A stretch of 64,000 nucleotides of DNA from Magnetococcales bacterium (GTDB lineage: Bacteria; Pseudomonadota; Magnetococcia; Magnetococcales; JADFWU01). The position numbers were made by a program, and so were the translations under genes. Below the pieces are notes generated by a model that was not told the origin of the DNA, made no database searches, and worked only from the letters and a program-made list of their open reading frames with translations. Numbering within the stretch: the stretch's first letter is position 1; each line of letters begins with the position of its first letter. The stretch covers positions 5,589 to 69,588 of the forward strand of contig JADFWU010000015.1 of the NCBI GenBank assembly GCA_015234045.1. Direction: 5' to 3'. Shown piece by piece: positions 34,738-42,809 of this stretch.

Positions 34738-36741
34738 ATGGTGAAGCCAGACCAAATGAATCATAAAAAAGGCATGTGGTTGAGTGGATTGCTCATGCTG
34801 ATGGCCTTGGTGTTTGCTGCCTGTGCGCCTGTGGAAGAGTTTGCCAAACGTGCGGATCAGATGGAAGCGCGTGGCCAATATTCATCAGCAGTCCGGGAGT
34901 TGCAAAAAGGGTTGAAAGAAGCGCCTGGCAATCCGCTACTCACCAAGTCCATGCAGCGTATTAAAACCAACTGGGCTAATCACACATTGGGTGAAGCGCG
35001 TTCTGCTTCCCGAGATATGGACCAATCCCTTGCTCGGCGTCTTAAAGCAGGTCTGACACTCGCCAAACAGGCAAAAAATATTGCTGATACAGCGGCAATC
35101 TCCTCTTTCATCACCAAGATGGAAGCGGAGCTAAAATCAATCAGCGATCGACAGAGAAAGTGTATTGAAGCGGGCAATGAAGCGCTGAAAAATGAGAGCG
35201 TCATTGATGCCGCACGTACTACGTTGCGCCGCTGTATTGAGGAGGATCCAGACAATAGTGAGGTGCAGGACCTTTCTGCAAAGGTTAACCGCCGTTGGGG
35301 TGACAAGGTCTATATGGAGGCCGATGAAGCCCTGAAAAAAGGTCAGGAAGAGCTGGCTTTGATGCTGATTGATCGTCTATTGAAAGTGGATGCCAAATAT
35401 CCTGGTGCTGTTTTGCTCCGCAAACAGGCAGATGGTGCCGCAACTGCCCGGCGTCGCCTTGTTAAGGTGCGTTCTTTCATGGAAGAAGGGGCTTCACTGC
35501 GTGCTCTGGAGGCCTATCGTAGCATTGATCCCAACAATGTCCGGGTCAATGAAAGTTTGGCGGTGGAGATGGATAGCATCGTTGAACAGTTGGGTAATAC
35601 GCTTCTGCGTCAAGCACGTGATTTGATGGCGACGCGCCGTTTGGGTAAAGCCATGTTGCGTTTAGAAGGAGCTGTGGATGTTTTGCCCAGTGTGCGGTTT
35701 ACACCAGAGGCTGAGTCAATCATTCGGAAACTGGAAAATCGTGCATTGTCGTTTCAAGATGAAGGGCTACTGGGTAATGCCTATTATGCTTTTCTGAAGT
35801 TGAAAAAAATTGCTCAGTGGGGTGGACGCAATCGGGATGTGATGGATGAACTTCATCATCAACTGCGTGAACGCAACATCGTGACTATCAGTTTGGTTGA
35901 TTTCGGTACGCCATCCAATGAACCAGATGCAGGCACCTATTTCACTTCTCAGCTGACCAATATGCTTTTTGAGCGTCGTGAATCTGATCTGAAAATCGTT
36001 GAACGTGAGCGGATCAAGGATGTCATCAAGGAACTTCAGCTGGACACCAGTGGTATGACCAGTATGGAGAGTGCCAAGAAGATTGGTCATATCCAAGGTA
36101 TTGACTACTTCATCTTTGGCAATGTGGTGGAGTATCAGGTAGAAACCGTTGATCAACCAACACAGCGAACCGTAAAAGTGGAAGTGGGACGCAGAAAAAT
36201 TCCCAACCCTGCATTCCAGACCTTTATTCTGATGAATCCCAATACCTGGCAGGAGATGATGCGTCAGGGTGTGGCACCTCAAAAGACCATTGAAGAGGCG
36301 CAGCATCAGCTCATTCAGTTCCAGGAGGGCACGATTGCCAAGCGTACTACCGGCAATCTCTATATGCGTATCATTGAGGTCGAACGGGGTGATATTTTTA
36401 CCACTCGTGCGTTTAAGAAAAAGCACGAAGAGTCGGACCACTATTCCGATGGGGTTGGATTGGCGAATATCCAGGCTGATCCCAAGGAAATTGCCAGTGA
36501 TAAAGCGATGCTGGGTAAAATTTCCAAAGAGATTCTGGATGAAGCATCCTCCTTTGTGCTCGACCTGTTTGCCGACCGCGAAACGTCCAAATCAACCACA
36601 GCGGCTAATCTGGTAAAGCAGGGTGATATGCTTTCTGCGGTTGAGAAGTGGGTGGATGCATGGATGATTGCTGAAACAAAGAAAAAAGAGGTTAAACCAT
36701 TTGTTCAGGGTGCAACTGACGCAGTCCTGGAAGCGTGGTAG
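34738..36741 (+). CDS. TPR-CsgG-like lipoprotein (envelope cluster)
   Basis: A 667-residue lipoprotein. Lipobox VFAAC gives Cys29 with Ala at +2. Residues about 35-370 are tandem helical repeats (AEARGQYSSAVRELQKGL-like units), each carrying a LARRLKAGLTLA or DAARTTLRRCIEED type helix. Residues about 380-610 resemble a CsgG-family domain: TISLVDFGTPSN, YFTSQLTNMLFERRESDLKI, VERERIKDVIKELQLDTSGM, IGHIQGIDYFIFGNVVEYQV. A last helical repeat follows (LVKQGDMLSAVEKWVDAW). CsgG forms an outer-membrane secretion pore in curli systems; related domains occur in envelope assembly lipoproteins. The long helical N-terminus is atypical for a pore, so a scaffold role is equally likely. The next gene starts 4 bases after its stop. 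Confidence 0.74.
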   Translation: MVKPDQMNHKKGMWLSGLLMLMALVFAACAPVEEFAKRADQMEARGQYSSAVRELQKGLKEAPGNPLLTKSMQRIKTNWANHTLGEARSASRDMDQSLARRLKAGLTLAKQAKNIADTAAISSFITKMEAELKSISDRQRKCIEAGNEALKNESVIDAARTTLRRCIEEDPDNSEVQDLSAKVNRRWGDKVYMEADEALKKGQEELALMLIDRLLKVDAKYPGAVLLRKQADGAATARRRLVKVRSFMEEGASLRALEAYRSIDPNNVRVNESLAVEMDSIVEQLGNTLLRQARDLMATRRLGKAMLRLEGAVDVLPSVRFTPEAESIIRKLENRALSFQDEGLLGNAYYAFLKLKKIAQWGGRNRDVMDELHHQLRERNIVTISLVDFGTPSNEPDAGTYFTSQLTNMLFERRESDLKIVERERIKDVIKELQLDTSGMTSMESAKKIGHIQGIDYFIFGNVVEYQVETVDQPTQRTVKVEVGRRKIPNPAFQTFILMNPNTWQEMMRQGVAPQKTIEEAQHQLIQFQEGTIAKRTTGNLYMRIIEVERGDIFTTRAFKKKHEESDHYSDGVGLANIQADPKEIASDKAMLGKISKEILDEASSFVLDLFADRETSKSTTAANLVKQGDMLSAVEKWVDAWMIAETKKKEVKPFVQGATDAVLEAW

Positions 36742-36745
36742 CGTT

Positions 36746-37870
36746 ATGCGACAACTTATTGCTCTGTTTTTCTGTTTGTCGCTGATAGGTATCGTGGCAC
36801 CTGACACTGGAATGGCTCAGGAGCTTGTTGTCACTGGTATGGCTGATCTTGAAGAGTTTCGGGATCGTGGTCGTGCGCGGGATGAAGCGCTGAAGGATGC
36901 ATTGGTCAAAGCAGTTGAACAGGGACTTGGGGTTCAGATTCAGGCCGAATCCCAGGTTTCAAATGGTATGCTTGGTCGGGATGATGTGTTGTCTCGCACT
37001 GGTGGTTTTGTCAAATCACATCAAATCATTCGGGAGTGGGTTGATTCAGATCTGTTTTATGTCAAAGTTAAGGTTCTCTTACAAAAAGGGAGTGTTGCTG
37101 ACGACAAACAGGGAAAAGGGATGGTTAAACAGTGCCAGCACCGTCCACGGATGGTATTGATAGTTGACGGGGCGGAGCGTGCTCAGACGCGAGAGATGGA
37201 AGGTGTGTTTTTTCGCGCTTTGAAGAAACAGGGCTTTCCGAGTGTCGATCCGGAAGTTGTGCGCTCATCTCTGGCCCGTCAAGCTGCTGCGATGGATGTG
37301 GCAGGTTATGAAAAAGCAGGGCGTTCAGTGGCGCTTCAGTATGGTGGTGAAGTATTGGTGAAGGTTGCTGTTGAAAGTCAACAGCAGGGTGGTGGAAGCT
37401 ACGGTGATATGAAACTGCCGGGCACTGTACGTTCAATCATTACTGCTCGTGCCGTTCGTGTTGATTCTGGTGAAGTGATCGCCAGTGCGGATGATGCCAT
37501 CTCAGGTGGCGCGCGGCGTATGAGTAGCTCAGCACGACGTATGGCAAATAAGATTGCCCAGAAGTTGGGCAATTCCATCTGGAAAAGTTGGCAGTCTCAG
37601 TGTTATGACAAAGATGTCCTGACCTTGATATTGACTGGCAAAGATGTGTGTGCCAAATCTCTACAGTTTGGTCAGTATATCAAAGATAAGATGCGCGGCG
37701 TAAAAGCCATGCATATCAGAGCTTGTTTAGGCGCAAGTGCCACGGTCGAATTAGAGTATCAAGGCAAGCCGCAGGCATTTATAACAAAGCTGAAATCCAT
37801 GCGCGGTTTACCGAATCGTTATTCTCTGGTCGGCTTTACTGCCAATCAGGTATCATTGGAATTGAAGTAA
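36746..37870 (+). CDS. FlgT-like secreted protein (envelope cluster, paralogue B)
   Basis: A 374-residue exported protein with a signal peptide (residues 1-24, ending GMA). It is a relative of the protein at 29493: a FlgT-N-like domain at about 26-115 (GRARDEALKDALVKAVEQGL, then GVQIQAESQVSNGML and RTGGFVKSHQII), a middle alpha/beta domain (about 130-285, RMVLIVDGAERAQTREMEG), and a C-terminal small domain starting DVLTLILTGKDVC that parallels the end of paralogue A. ATG 36746 is chosen because it starts directly at a signal peptide, 4 bases after the previous stop. It is probably translated with the CsgG-like lipoprotein and likely acts with it in the periplasm. Confidence 0.72.
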   Translation: MRQLIALFFCLSLIGIVAPDTGMAQELVVTGMADLEEFRDRGRARDEALKDALVKAVEQGLGVQIQAESQVSNGMLGRDDVLSRTGGFVKSHQIIREWVDSDLFYVKVKVLLQKGSVADDKQGKGMVKQCQHRPRMVLIVDGAERAQTREMEGVFFRALKKQGFPSVDPEVVRSSLARQAAAMDVAGYEKAGRSVALQYGGEVLVKVAVESQQQGGGSYGDMKLPGTVRSIITARAVRVDSGEVIASADDAISGGARRMSSSARRMANKIAQKLGNSIWKSWQSQCYDKDVLTLILTGKDVCAKSLQFGQYIKDKMRGVKAMHIRACLGASATVELEYQGKPQAFITKLKSMRGLPNRYSLVGFTANQVSLELK

Positions 37871-37925
37871 GGCGAATTCGGGATTTATAAATAACCGCCA
37901 AGTGACACAAACAAAGGGTGGATTG

Positions 37926-38801
37926 ATGAAACAACGGATTAGTTCGAAATGGGCAACAGTGGGCACCATGATGGTTGCTCTGTTTGGTTGGTTTGCCTTG
38001 GCTGGAGGGCTACAGGCAAACACGGATGGTGAAGGGTTTGAGACCATCTCCGATCAGTTTGATATCTTCAATAAAGGCTATATCCAAGTAGTCGGATATT
38101 CTGAAGCTGGTCAGAGCCGATTTCGTGCGGTACGTGCTGCAACGGTTGTGGCACAACGTGATATTTTGGAAATATTCAAAGGCGTTGCCGTTGATGGTGA
38201 GACCACCGTCAATGATGGTATGCTCGAAAGTGATGTCATTCGGACTCGAGTGAGTGGATTTTTGCGCGGTGCTCAGAAATGTGGTGTTCGTTACGATGCC
38301 CGTGAGCGCTATGCGGAAGTGTGTTTGCGTCTCTACATGCACGGTGAAAAAGGGGCATACAAAGCCATTCTTCCTACACTTCAGGAACAGGGAATGGTGC
38401 AACAAGGTATGAGTGGTGGTATCCAAAACGTGAACAGTGCGCCAGCTGTTTCCAGTGAGCCTGAGTTTGATGGCTTGGTTATAGAAATGGCTGGAAAGAA
38501 CTTCAAGCCTGCCATTGTTAATCGGATTCTTGCGGACAATGGTAACGTGATTTTTGATCCGTCCAAAATCGTCAATGCCATTCTGATAGAGCGTGGCTGT
38601 GGTGGGTTTACCAATAAAGTGGACAAAGCTAAAGGTCTGCTCGCCTCCTGGGGTGTTAAAAAGCCTTTGATTGTCAAAGCGCATGACACCAATAAGGGCA
38701 CAGATGTGATTGTGACTTCGAGCCATGCTGCTTCTATTACTGCATCGGACCAGGTCAGCAGTTATCTGTCACAAGCCAAAGTAGTGTTCGTGGTTAACTG
38801 A
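37926..38801 (+). CDS. LPP20/FlgT-N-like secreted protein (envelope cluster, paralogue C)
   Basis: A 291-residue exported protein with a signal peptide (about residues 1-31, ending LQA). Residues about 50-140 have the shared domain: FRAVRAATVVAQRDILEIFK, GVAVDGETTVNDGML, ESDVIRTRVSGFLRGAQKCG and a strand YAEVCLRLYM. This resembles the LPP20 lipoprotein family of Helicobacter, but there is no lipobox. The C-terminal half (from FDGLVIEMAGKNFKPAIVN) is shared with the protein at 44753 and not otherwise recognised. ATG 37926 follows AAAGGGTGG. It follows paralogue B by 55 bases and ends the first transcription block before a repeat and a terminator. Confidence 0.7.
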   Translation: MKQRISSKWATVGTMMVALFGWFALAGGLQANTDGEGFETISDQFDIFNKGYIQVVGYSEAGQSRFRAVRAATVVAQRDILEIFKGVAVDGETTVNDGMLESDVIRTRVSGFLRGAQKCGVRYDARERYAEVCLRLYMHGEKGAYKAILPTLQEQGMVQQGMSGGIQNVNSAPAVSSEPEFDGLVIEMAGKNFKPAIVNRILADNGNVIFDPSKIVNAILIERGCGGFTNKVDKAKGLLASWGVKKPLIVKAHDTNKGTDVIVTSSHAASITASDQVSSYLSQAKVVFVVN

Positions 38802-38831
38802 TTGACCTGAGTTACGTGCAATAAGCACGTG

Positions 38832-38900
38832 CCCTTTTCTGTGCCTTGCTGAGAGACCAATATTCTGCGTGACTGGGACAATCAATTTTTTCGAGGTCCT
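38832..38900. repeat. Degenerate ~69-bp repeat, copy B
   Basis: Homologous to 28462-28530, sharing CCCTTT(T)CTGTGC, GACCAAT, ATTCTGCGTGACTGGGA and CAATTTTTTCGAGGTCCT. Just before it, GTTACGTGCAATA (38811) and TATTCTGCGTGAC (38861) are imperfect inverted repeats resembling the family 2 ends, so families 2 and 3 may be related. Confidence 0.5.
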
Positions 38901-38930
38901 GAAAAGGCGCTCTATTATGGTGGATCTGTA

Positions 38931-40706
38931 ATGATCAGAAGGCAGTCAAATATAGGGATACCCGGCTATTGTCCGGGTATCCTTTTTTGGCATTGTGTCA
39001 CTGTTTATCGGTGTACAGCCTTAATTTTTTTTATTTCTGCATTTATTGCTGCATCACTGCTTGCTCCATCACTGGCTCAGGCGGACTCTGATGTAACTGA
39101 CTCTTATGCGTTCCAATCCCTTGAAAGACCAGTAAGTGCTTTACGGCGGCGTGAACCGCTTATTTCTCAGTTTATCAATATCAAGAGTGAAAAGTTATTG
39201 ATGCGTGGCAAAGTGGTTATCCGCTCGCTGCGTCCTTTGTATGTTGAAGTGGTACTGAGTCAAACAAGTGGTCAACCCTGGGATATTTTGCAAAAAATAT
39301 CGTCTTGGGTAACTTTGCCTACCAAGGACTTATTGTGGCTTCAATCAATTCCTGAAATTACAGCGCGAAATGTTCATCTGGTGTTTTCCAATGTACATGG
39401 GCGTTTTTATATGGAGTGGCTCTCTGCGCAGCGGATTGATATATCTCAAGGGTGGTTGGATCAGGTCCGTGCCAGGGTTTTGGATGGATTGGGGCGCTGG
39501 AGTCTTCAGTGGCAGAAAGGTTGGTTGTCGTCTCTACCAGTGGGTGAAGGATTCTGGAAAGGGGTGCGTGATCTCTCCAGTGAGTGGGTTACACTTTCGG
39601 GTGAGGGGGGTGATCAACTTCAGATTCAAGCGCAAAAATTGGATATGGCCGGCATGACAGTGAATGGACTGATGGGACGGCTTCAGCGATTGGACCATAT
39701 TAACCGTCAGCGGCATTGGCAACTCTATTCCAGCACTGTTGATTTTATTCTGGATAAGTTGCATTCCCATTTGAGAAGTACGCCTGCAATTTGGCAGTAT
39801 ATGCAAGTTCATTTGGCTCAACAGGGTGTTGATGATCAGATGATTTTTTCAGGTCAGGCCAGGGTGGATAAAGTGCGCCTCTCCTGTCAGATGTCCGACC
39901 AGGATCAACCGTTGTGGTCTACGCTTTCCTTGAATGGTCATGCGGCGTTGACGCATGTGAACCTGAAGTCAACGCCGGATGGTGTGCGATTACTTGAAAT
40001 ACCGGCTCTGACCTTTGATCTTACTCGGCAACAGGATGGACAGTGGCAGCTTGCTAATTCTCAAGGCGTTTTTGAGCATCAGGGTGGTCGTTTAAAGGTC
40101 AAGTCCTTGGATCTTACATGGCCGAAGATCTCCTCGGTAAGTCGCGGACAAGTTGAAGCGGTAGCTTGGCCTGTTGGTCAATGGCGGCTAAATGGCAGTT
40201 TGGGGGGAGATCGTGCCAGCGGAATTGATTTTGAAGGTCGATTCACTCTTAATAGTCTGCCCGGTCAACTCAGATTAACCGGTCGGGTAACGGCGCAGGA
40301 GGGTATCGCGGAAGATGCTGCTCTGGTGCGGCTCTATCAATTGGACTTGCCACTCTGGAGTGTGCAGCAGCAAAATGTTCATACCATGCTGCATCTATCC
40401 AGAGATATCAATACGCCGGTACAAATGGAGATTGATCAGCTTCAGGTAGAAGGTCAAACCGTATTGAACCAAATCCTAATGCGTGTAATCAACAAGGATA
40501 CTTCTTCTCTGCCTGAGAGCAGTCTCATTGCCTTTTGGCAGGGGGGGGATAAGTGCGGTCAAGCTTGGCAAGGTGGCGCACGTTTTTCGTCGGATATGGC
40601 ATCCTGGTGGATGATTGATGATAAGGATGAGGGTATGCACAACGGATTGTCACAGTTGGTGTCTGGTTGTTCACAACAGGTCATACTGGGAGAGTCTATC
40701 CAGTGA
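38931..40706 (+). CDS. Beta-rich exported protein of unknown family (AsmA/DUF748-like flavour)
   Basis: A protein of up to 591 residues that I do not recognise with certainty. A signal-like segment (ALIFFISAFIAASLLAPSLA) ends near residue 50. The rest is a long series of alternating beta-strand patterns with repeated SLN/GRL-type edges (EEVVLSQTSGQP-like strand, LSLNGHAALTHVNLKST, LKVKSLDLTWP, LRLTGRVTAQEG, VQMEIDQLQVEGQTVL), reminiscent of AsmA/DUF748 envelope proteins. The start is uncertain. ATG 38931 is the only ATG/GTG/TTG start in frame before residue 90, yet a strong terminator lies over codons 9-20, so a non-standard start such as ATT near 39027 could be used. Its stop overlaps the SpoIID gene (GTGA). 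Confidence 0.6.
   Translation: MIRRQSNIGIPGYCPGILFWHCVTVYRCTALIFFISAFIAASLLAPSLAQADSDVTDSYAFQSLERPVSALRRREPLISQFINIKSEKLLMRGKVVIRSLRPLYVEVVLSQTSGQPWDILQKISSWVTLPTKDLLWLQSIPEITARNVHLVFSNVHGRFYMEWLSAQRIDISQGWLDQVRARVLDGLGRWSLQWQKGWLSSLPVGEGFWKGVRDLSSEWVTLSGEGGDQLQIQAQKLDMAGMTVNGLMGRLQRLDHINRQRHWQLYSSTVDFILDKLHSHLRSTPAIWQYMQVHLAQQGVDDQMIFSGQARVDKVRLSCQMSDQDQPLWSTLSLNGHAALTHVNLKSTPDGVRLLEIPALTFDLTRQQDGQWQLANSQGVFEHQGGRLKVKSLDLTWPKISSVSRGQVEAVAWPVGQWRLNGSLGGDRASGIDFEGRFTLNSLPGQLRLTGRVTAQEGIAEDAALVRLYQLDLPLWSVQQQNVHTMLHLSRDINTPVQMEIDQLQVEGQTVLNQILMRVINKDTSSLPESSLIAFWQGGDKCGQAWQGGARFSSDMASWWMIDDKDEGMHNGLSQLVSGCSQQVILGESIQ
38956..38988 (+). terminator. Textbook rho-independent terminator overlapping the next reading frame
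   Basis: GGATACCCGG (38956-38965), a 7-base loop, CCGGGTATCC (38973-38982), then six T (38983-38988). It should terminate transcription coming from the genes that end at 38801. It also spans codons 9-20 of the following reading frame, which raises doubt about that gene's start or suggests attenuation. Confidence 0.88.
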
Positions 40707-42724
40707 GAGTCAGAAGGAGTAGGCCGCTTTATTCTCTCTCTGTTGTGATCTCTATGCTGATGATCATGGTGACCCCGCTTGCTTCGTTTGGTCAGACAGT
40801 ATCACTGGTCAAGCATAATCTTAAGAGTGATGCTGTTTATTTTGAGGATGTCGGACAGTATCTCGAAGCGCTTGTCGCTTATGATCATATGTACCGATTC
40901 AATGAAGTGCCTGAAAAAAAAGTCCGAGCGTTGATGGAACGTGCCCGAATATTGGCTGTTTATCTGGATGCTCCTGAGGCCTCGCGCAAGGTGTATCAGA
41001 AGATTCGCCGGGAATTTCCTTCTCGCGCTGGTCAAGCTTGGTACGCTGAAGGACGGTTATTGGTCGAAATGGAGCGCTGGAATGACGCGCAGACACTGTT
41101 GAGTGAATATCGCAAGCAGTTGCCAAATGATCTCTATGCGTTTCATGCTCAATATTTAATGACTGTTGCTGAACAACGGCGAAGCAAAGCCAATAATACA
41201 CCGGTAACTGGCGTTGTATCGAACAACGCACCATCCTCAGAACAGAAGCCGGAAAAACAGTCTGTAGATGCATCTAAAAAAAAGACCACTGACGAACCGA
41301 TTTCTCAACAAACCAAGACCCCGATAGAAAACAGCAAAGAGGCAGTCAAACAGCAAGAGACCATTACGGAAAAAGCTGTAATTATCCCACCGGATATCGA
41401 TTCGGTGTCGGACGGTGATGCTCTTGTAGAAAGCGGTTTACCGGATATTGATTCAGTACCGGATGATGTGCCATTACCCATTCCGTTGCCCAAAAGGCGT
41501 TTACCACATGTTCAGCCAAACAGTGATGTGATTGTTCCATCCGTTCCTACGGATGCAGCCGCCAAAGAAGGTGCTGGTGGTCCAGCAGTGAAGGACCAGA
41601 AAGCTTTTTACTATCAAATGTCCGAGGTTGAAGAGCCTACTGTACGCATACTCCTGCTTCGAAAATCACCACTGCTTCAGTTAGTAGCAAAAGGGCTGCA
41701 ATTTTATCAAAATGGTGAATTAGTTTGGCAAGGCACCCAGGCGGTTGTCAAAGTCATTCATGGTCGGCTGGTTTTGACTGGAGGTTGGCAGTATCCCAAT
41801 GAACCAGCGCCAGCTTGGGCAGGCCCTATTCAGGTAAAAGCTGAGGAACCGATCCGTGTGGTCAGTGGTTCCGGTAATAGAAAAAGTGTGCGTGGTACAG
41901 TGTGGTTGGCGGTCCGTGATGAGCGGATACGAGTGATCAATCATGTGGGTATCGAATCCTATCTACGCGGTGTCATGCCGGTATCCTCTCAAGGCAGCTG
42001 GCCTGCTGAGGCATTGAAAGCACAAGCCATAGCGGCTCGGACATTTGCTTACTTTCAAATTCGTCACCGTATCCACCTGGAATATGATATGGTGGATCAG
42101 CATGGAGAACAGGGATATGGCGGTGTCGGACGTGAAGTTGCGCCCGCTGATGCGGCTGTAGCGGAAACACGCGGGCGTATTCTTGTGTTGACTCAAGGTG
42201 TGGGTGCTGGCATGCCCATCTACGCGAAATCGACCACCAATAATGGTGGTCGCAGTGCAGACTCTGGTGACCTATTCACCTTTTCGTTGCCCTATCTGGT
42301 TTTTCAGAACGATCCCTGGAGCGAAAAAGGTAAAATGGTTTCATGGCAACGCAGATATGCCCTGGCGGATGTCGGACAATATCTGGTCAATAGAGGTGTT
42401 GTCGGAGCTGAAGAATTGGTTGGATTCAGAAGTGATCGTGTCAGCCGTTCAGGGAGAATGTTGACTGCCACTGCCGTGATGAAAGGTAGAAAAACAACCG
42501 TGCCGACTCAGTTTTTCCTGATGGGAGATTTGAAATTACCCAGCATGTTGACCACTGTGCAAGATAAGGGTGAATATGTTGTGTTCCAAGGTTATGGTTT
42601 TGGTCATGGGCTTGGTTACTCGAAGTGGGGCGGTGTTGTGATGGCCAAGGTACTTAAAAGCGTTTTTGGTCGTATCCTGGCATTTTATTATCCTGGCACA
42701 TCGTTGGCTCAAGCATGGCACTAG
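40703..42724 (+). CDS. SpoIID/LytB-domain peptidoglycan-modifying protein with TPR-like N-terminus
   Basis: A 673-residue exported protein starting at GTG 40703, overlapping the previous stop. A signal peptide ends near SFG. Residues about 30-150 are TPR-like helices (YLEALVAYDHMYRFNEVPEK, ARILAVYLDAPEASRKVYQK). Residues about 155-300 are a low-complexity Pro/Lys/Ser linker with a repeated PDIDSV motif. The C-terminal SpoIID domain (about 390-665) has VGIESYLRGVMPVSSQGSWP, EALKAQAIAARTFAYFQIRH, STTNNGGRSADSGD and GYGFGHGLGYSKWGGVVMAK. SpoIID cleaves peptidoglycan as a lytic transglycosylase acting on denuded glycans in sporulators. In this Gram-negative setting it may open the cell wall for the neighbouring envelope proteins. 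Confidence 0.85.
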   Translation: MRVRRSRPLYSLSVVISMLMIMVTPLASFGQTVSLVKHNLKSDAVYFEDVGQYLEALVAYDHMYRFNEVPEKKVRALMERARILAVYLDAPEASRKVYQKIRREFPSRAGQAWYAEGRLLVEMERWNDAQTLLSEYRKQLPNDLYAFHAQYLMTVAEQRRSKANNTPVTGVVSNNAPSSEQKPEKQSVDASKKKTTDEPISQQTKTPIENSKEAVKQQETITEKAVIIPPDIDSVSDGDALVESGLPDIDSVPDDVPLPIPLPKRRLPHVQPNSDVIVPSVPTDAAAKEGAGGPAVKDQKAFYYQMSEVEEPTVRILLLRKSPLLQLVAKGLQFYQNGELVWQGTQAVVKVIHGRLVLTGGWQYPNEPAPAWAGPIQVKAEEPIRVVSGSGNRKSVRGTVWLAVRDERIRVINHVGIESYLRGVMPVSSQGSWPAEALKAQAIAARTFAYFQIRHRIHLEYDMVDQHGEQGYGGVGREVAPADAAVAETRGRILVLTQGVGAGMPIYAKSTTNNGGRSADSGDLFTFSLPYLVFQNDPWSEKGKMVSWQRRYALADVGQYLVNRGVVGAEELVGFRSDRVSRSGRMLTATAVMKGRKTTVPTQFFLMGDLKLPSMLTTVQDKGEYVVFQGYGFGHGLGYSKWGGVVMAKVLKSVFGRILAFYYPGTSLAQAWH

Positions 42725-42809
42725 CCGTGAGTTACTGATTGATTTTGTTTTATATGTTTACTCGACCGTTTCCACAGGGGAGCAGACGGTTATTAGGGAG
42801 GAATTGCCC

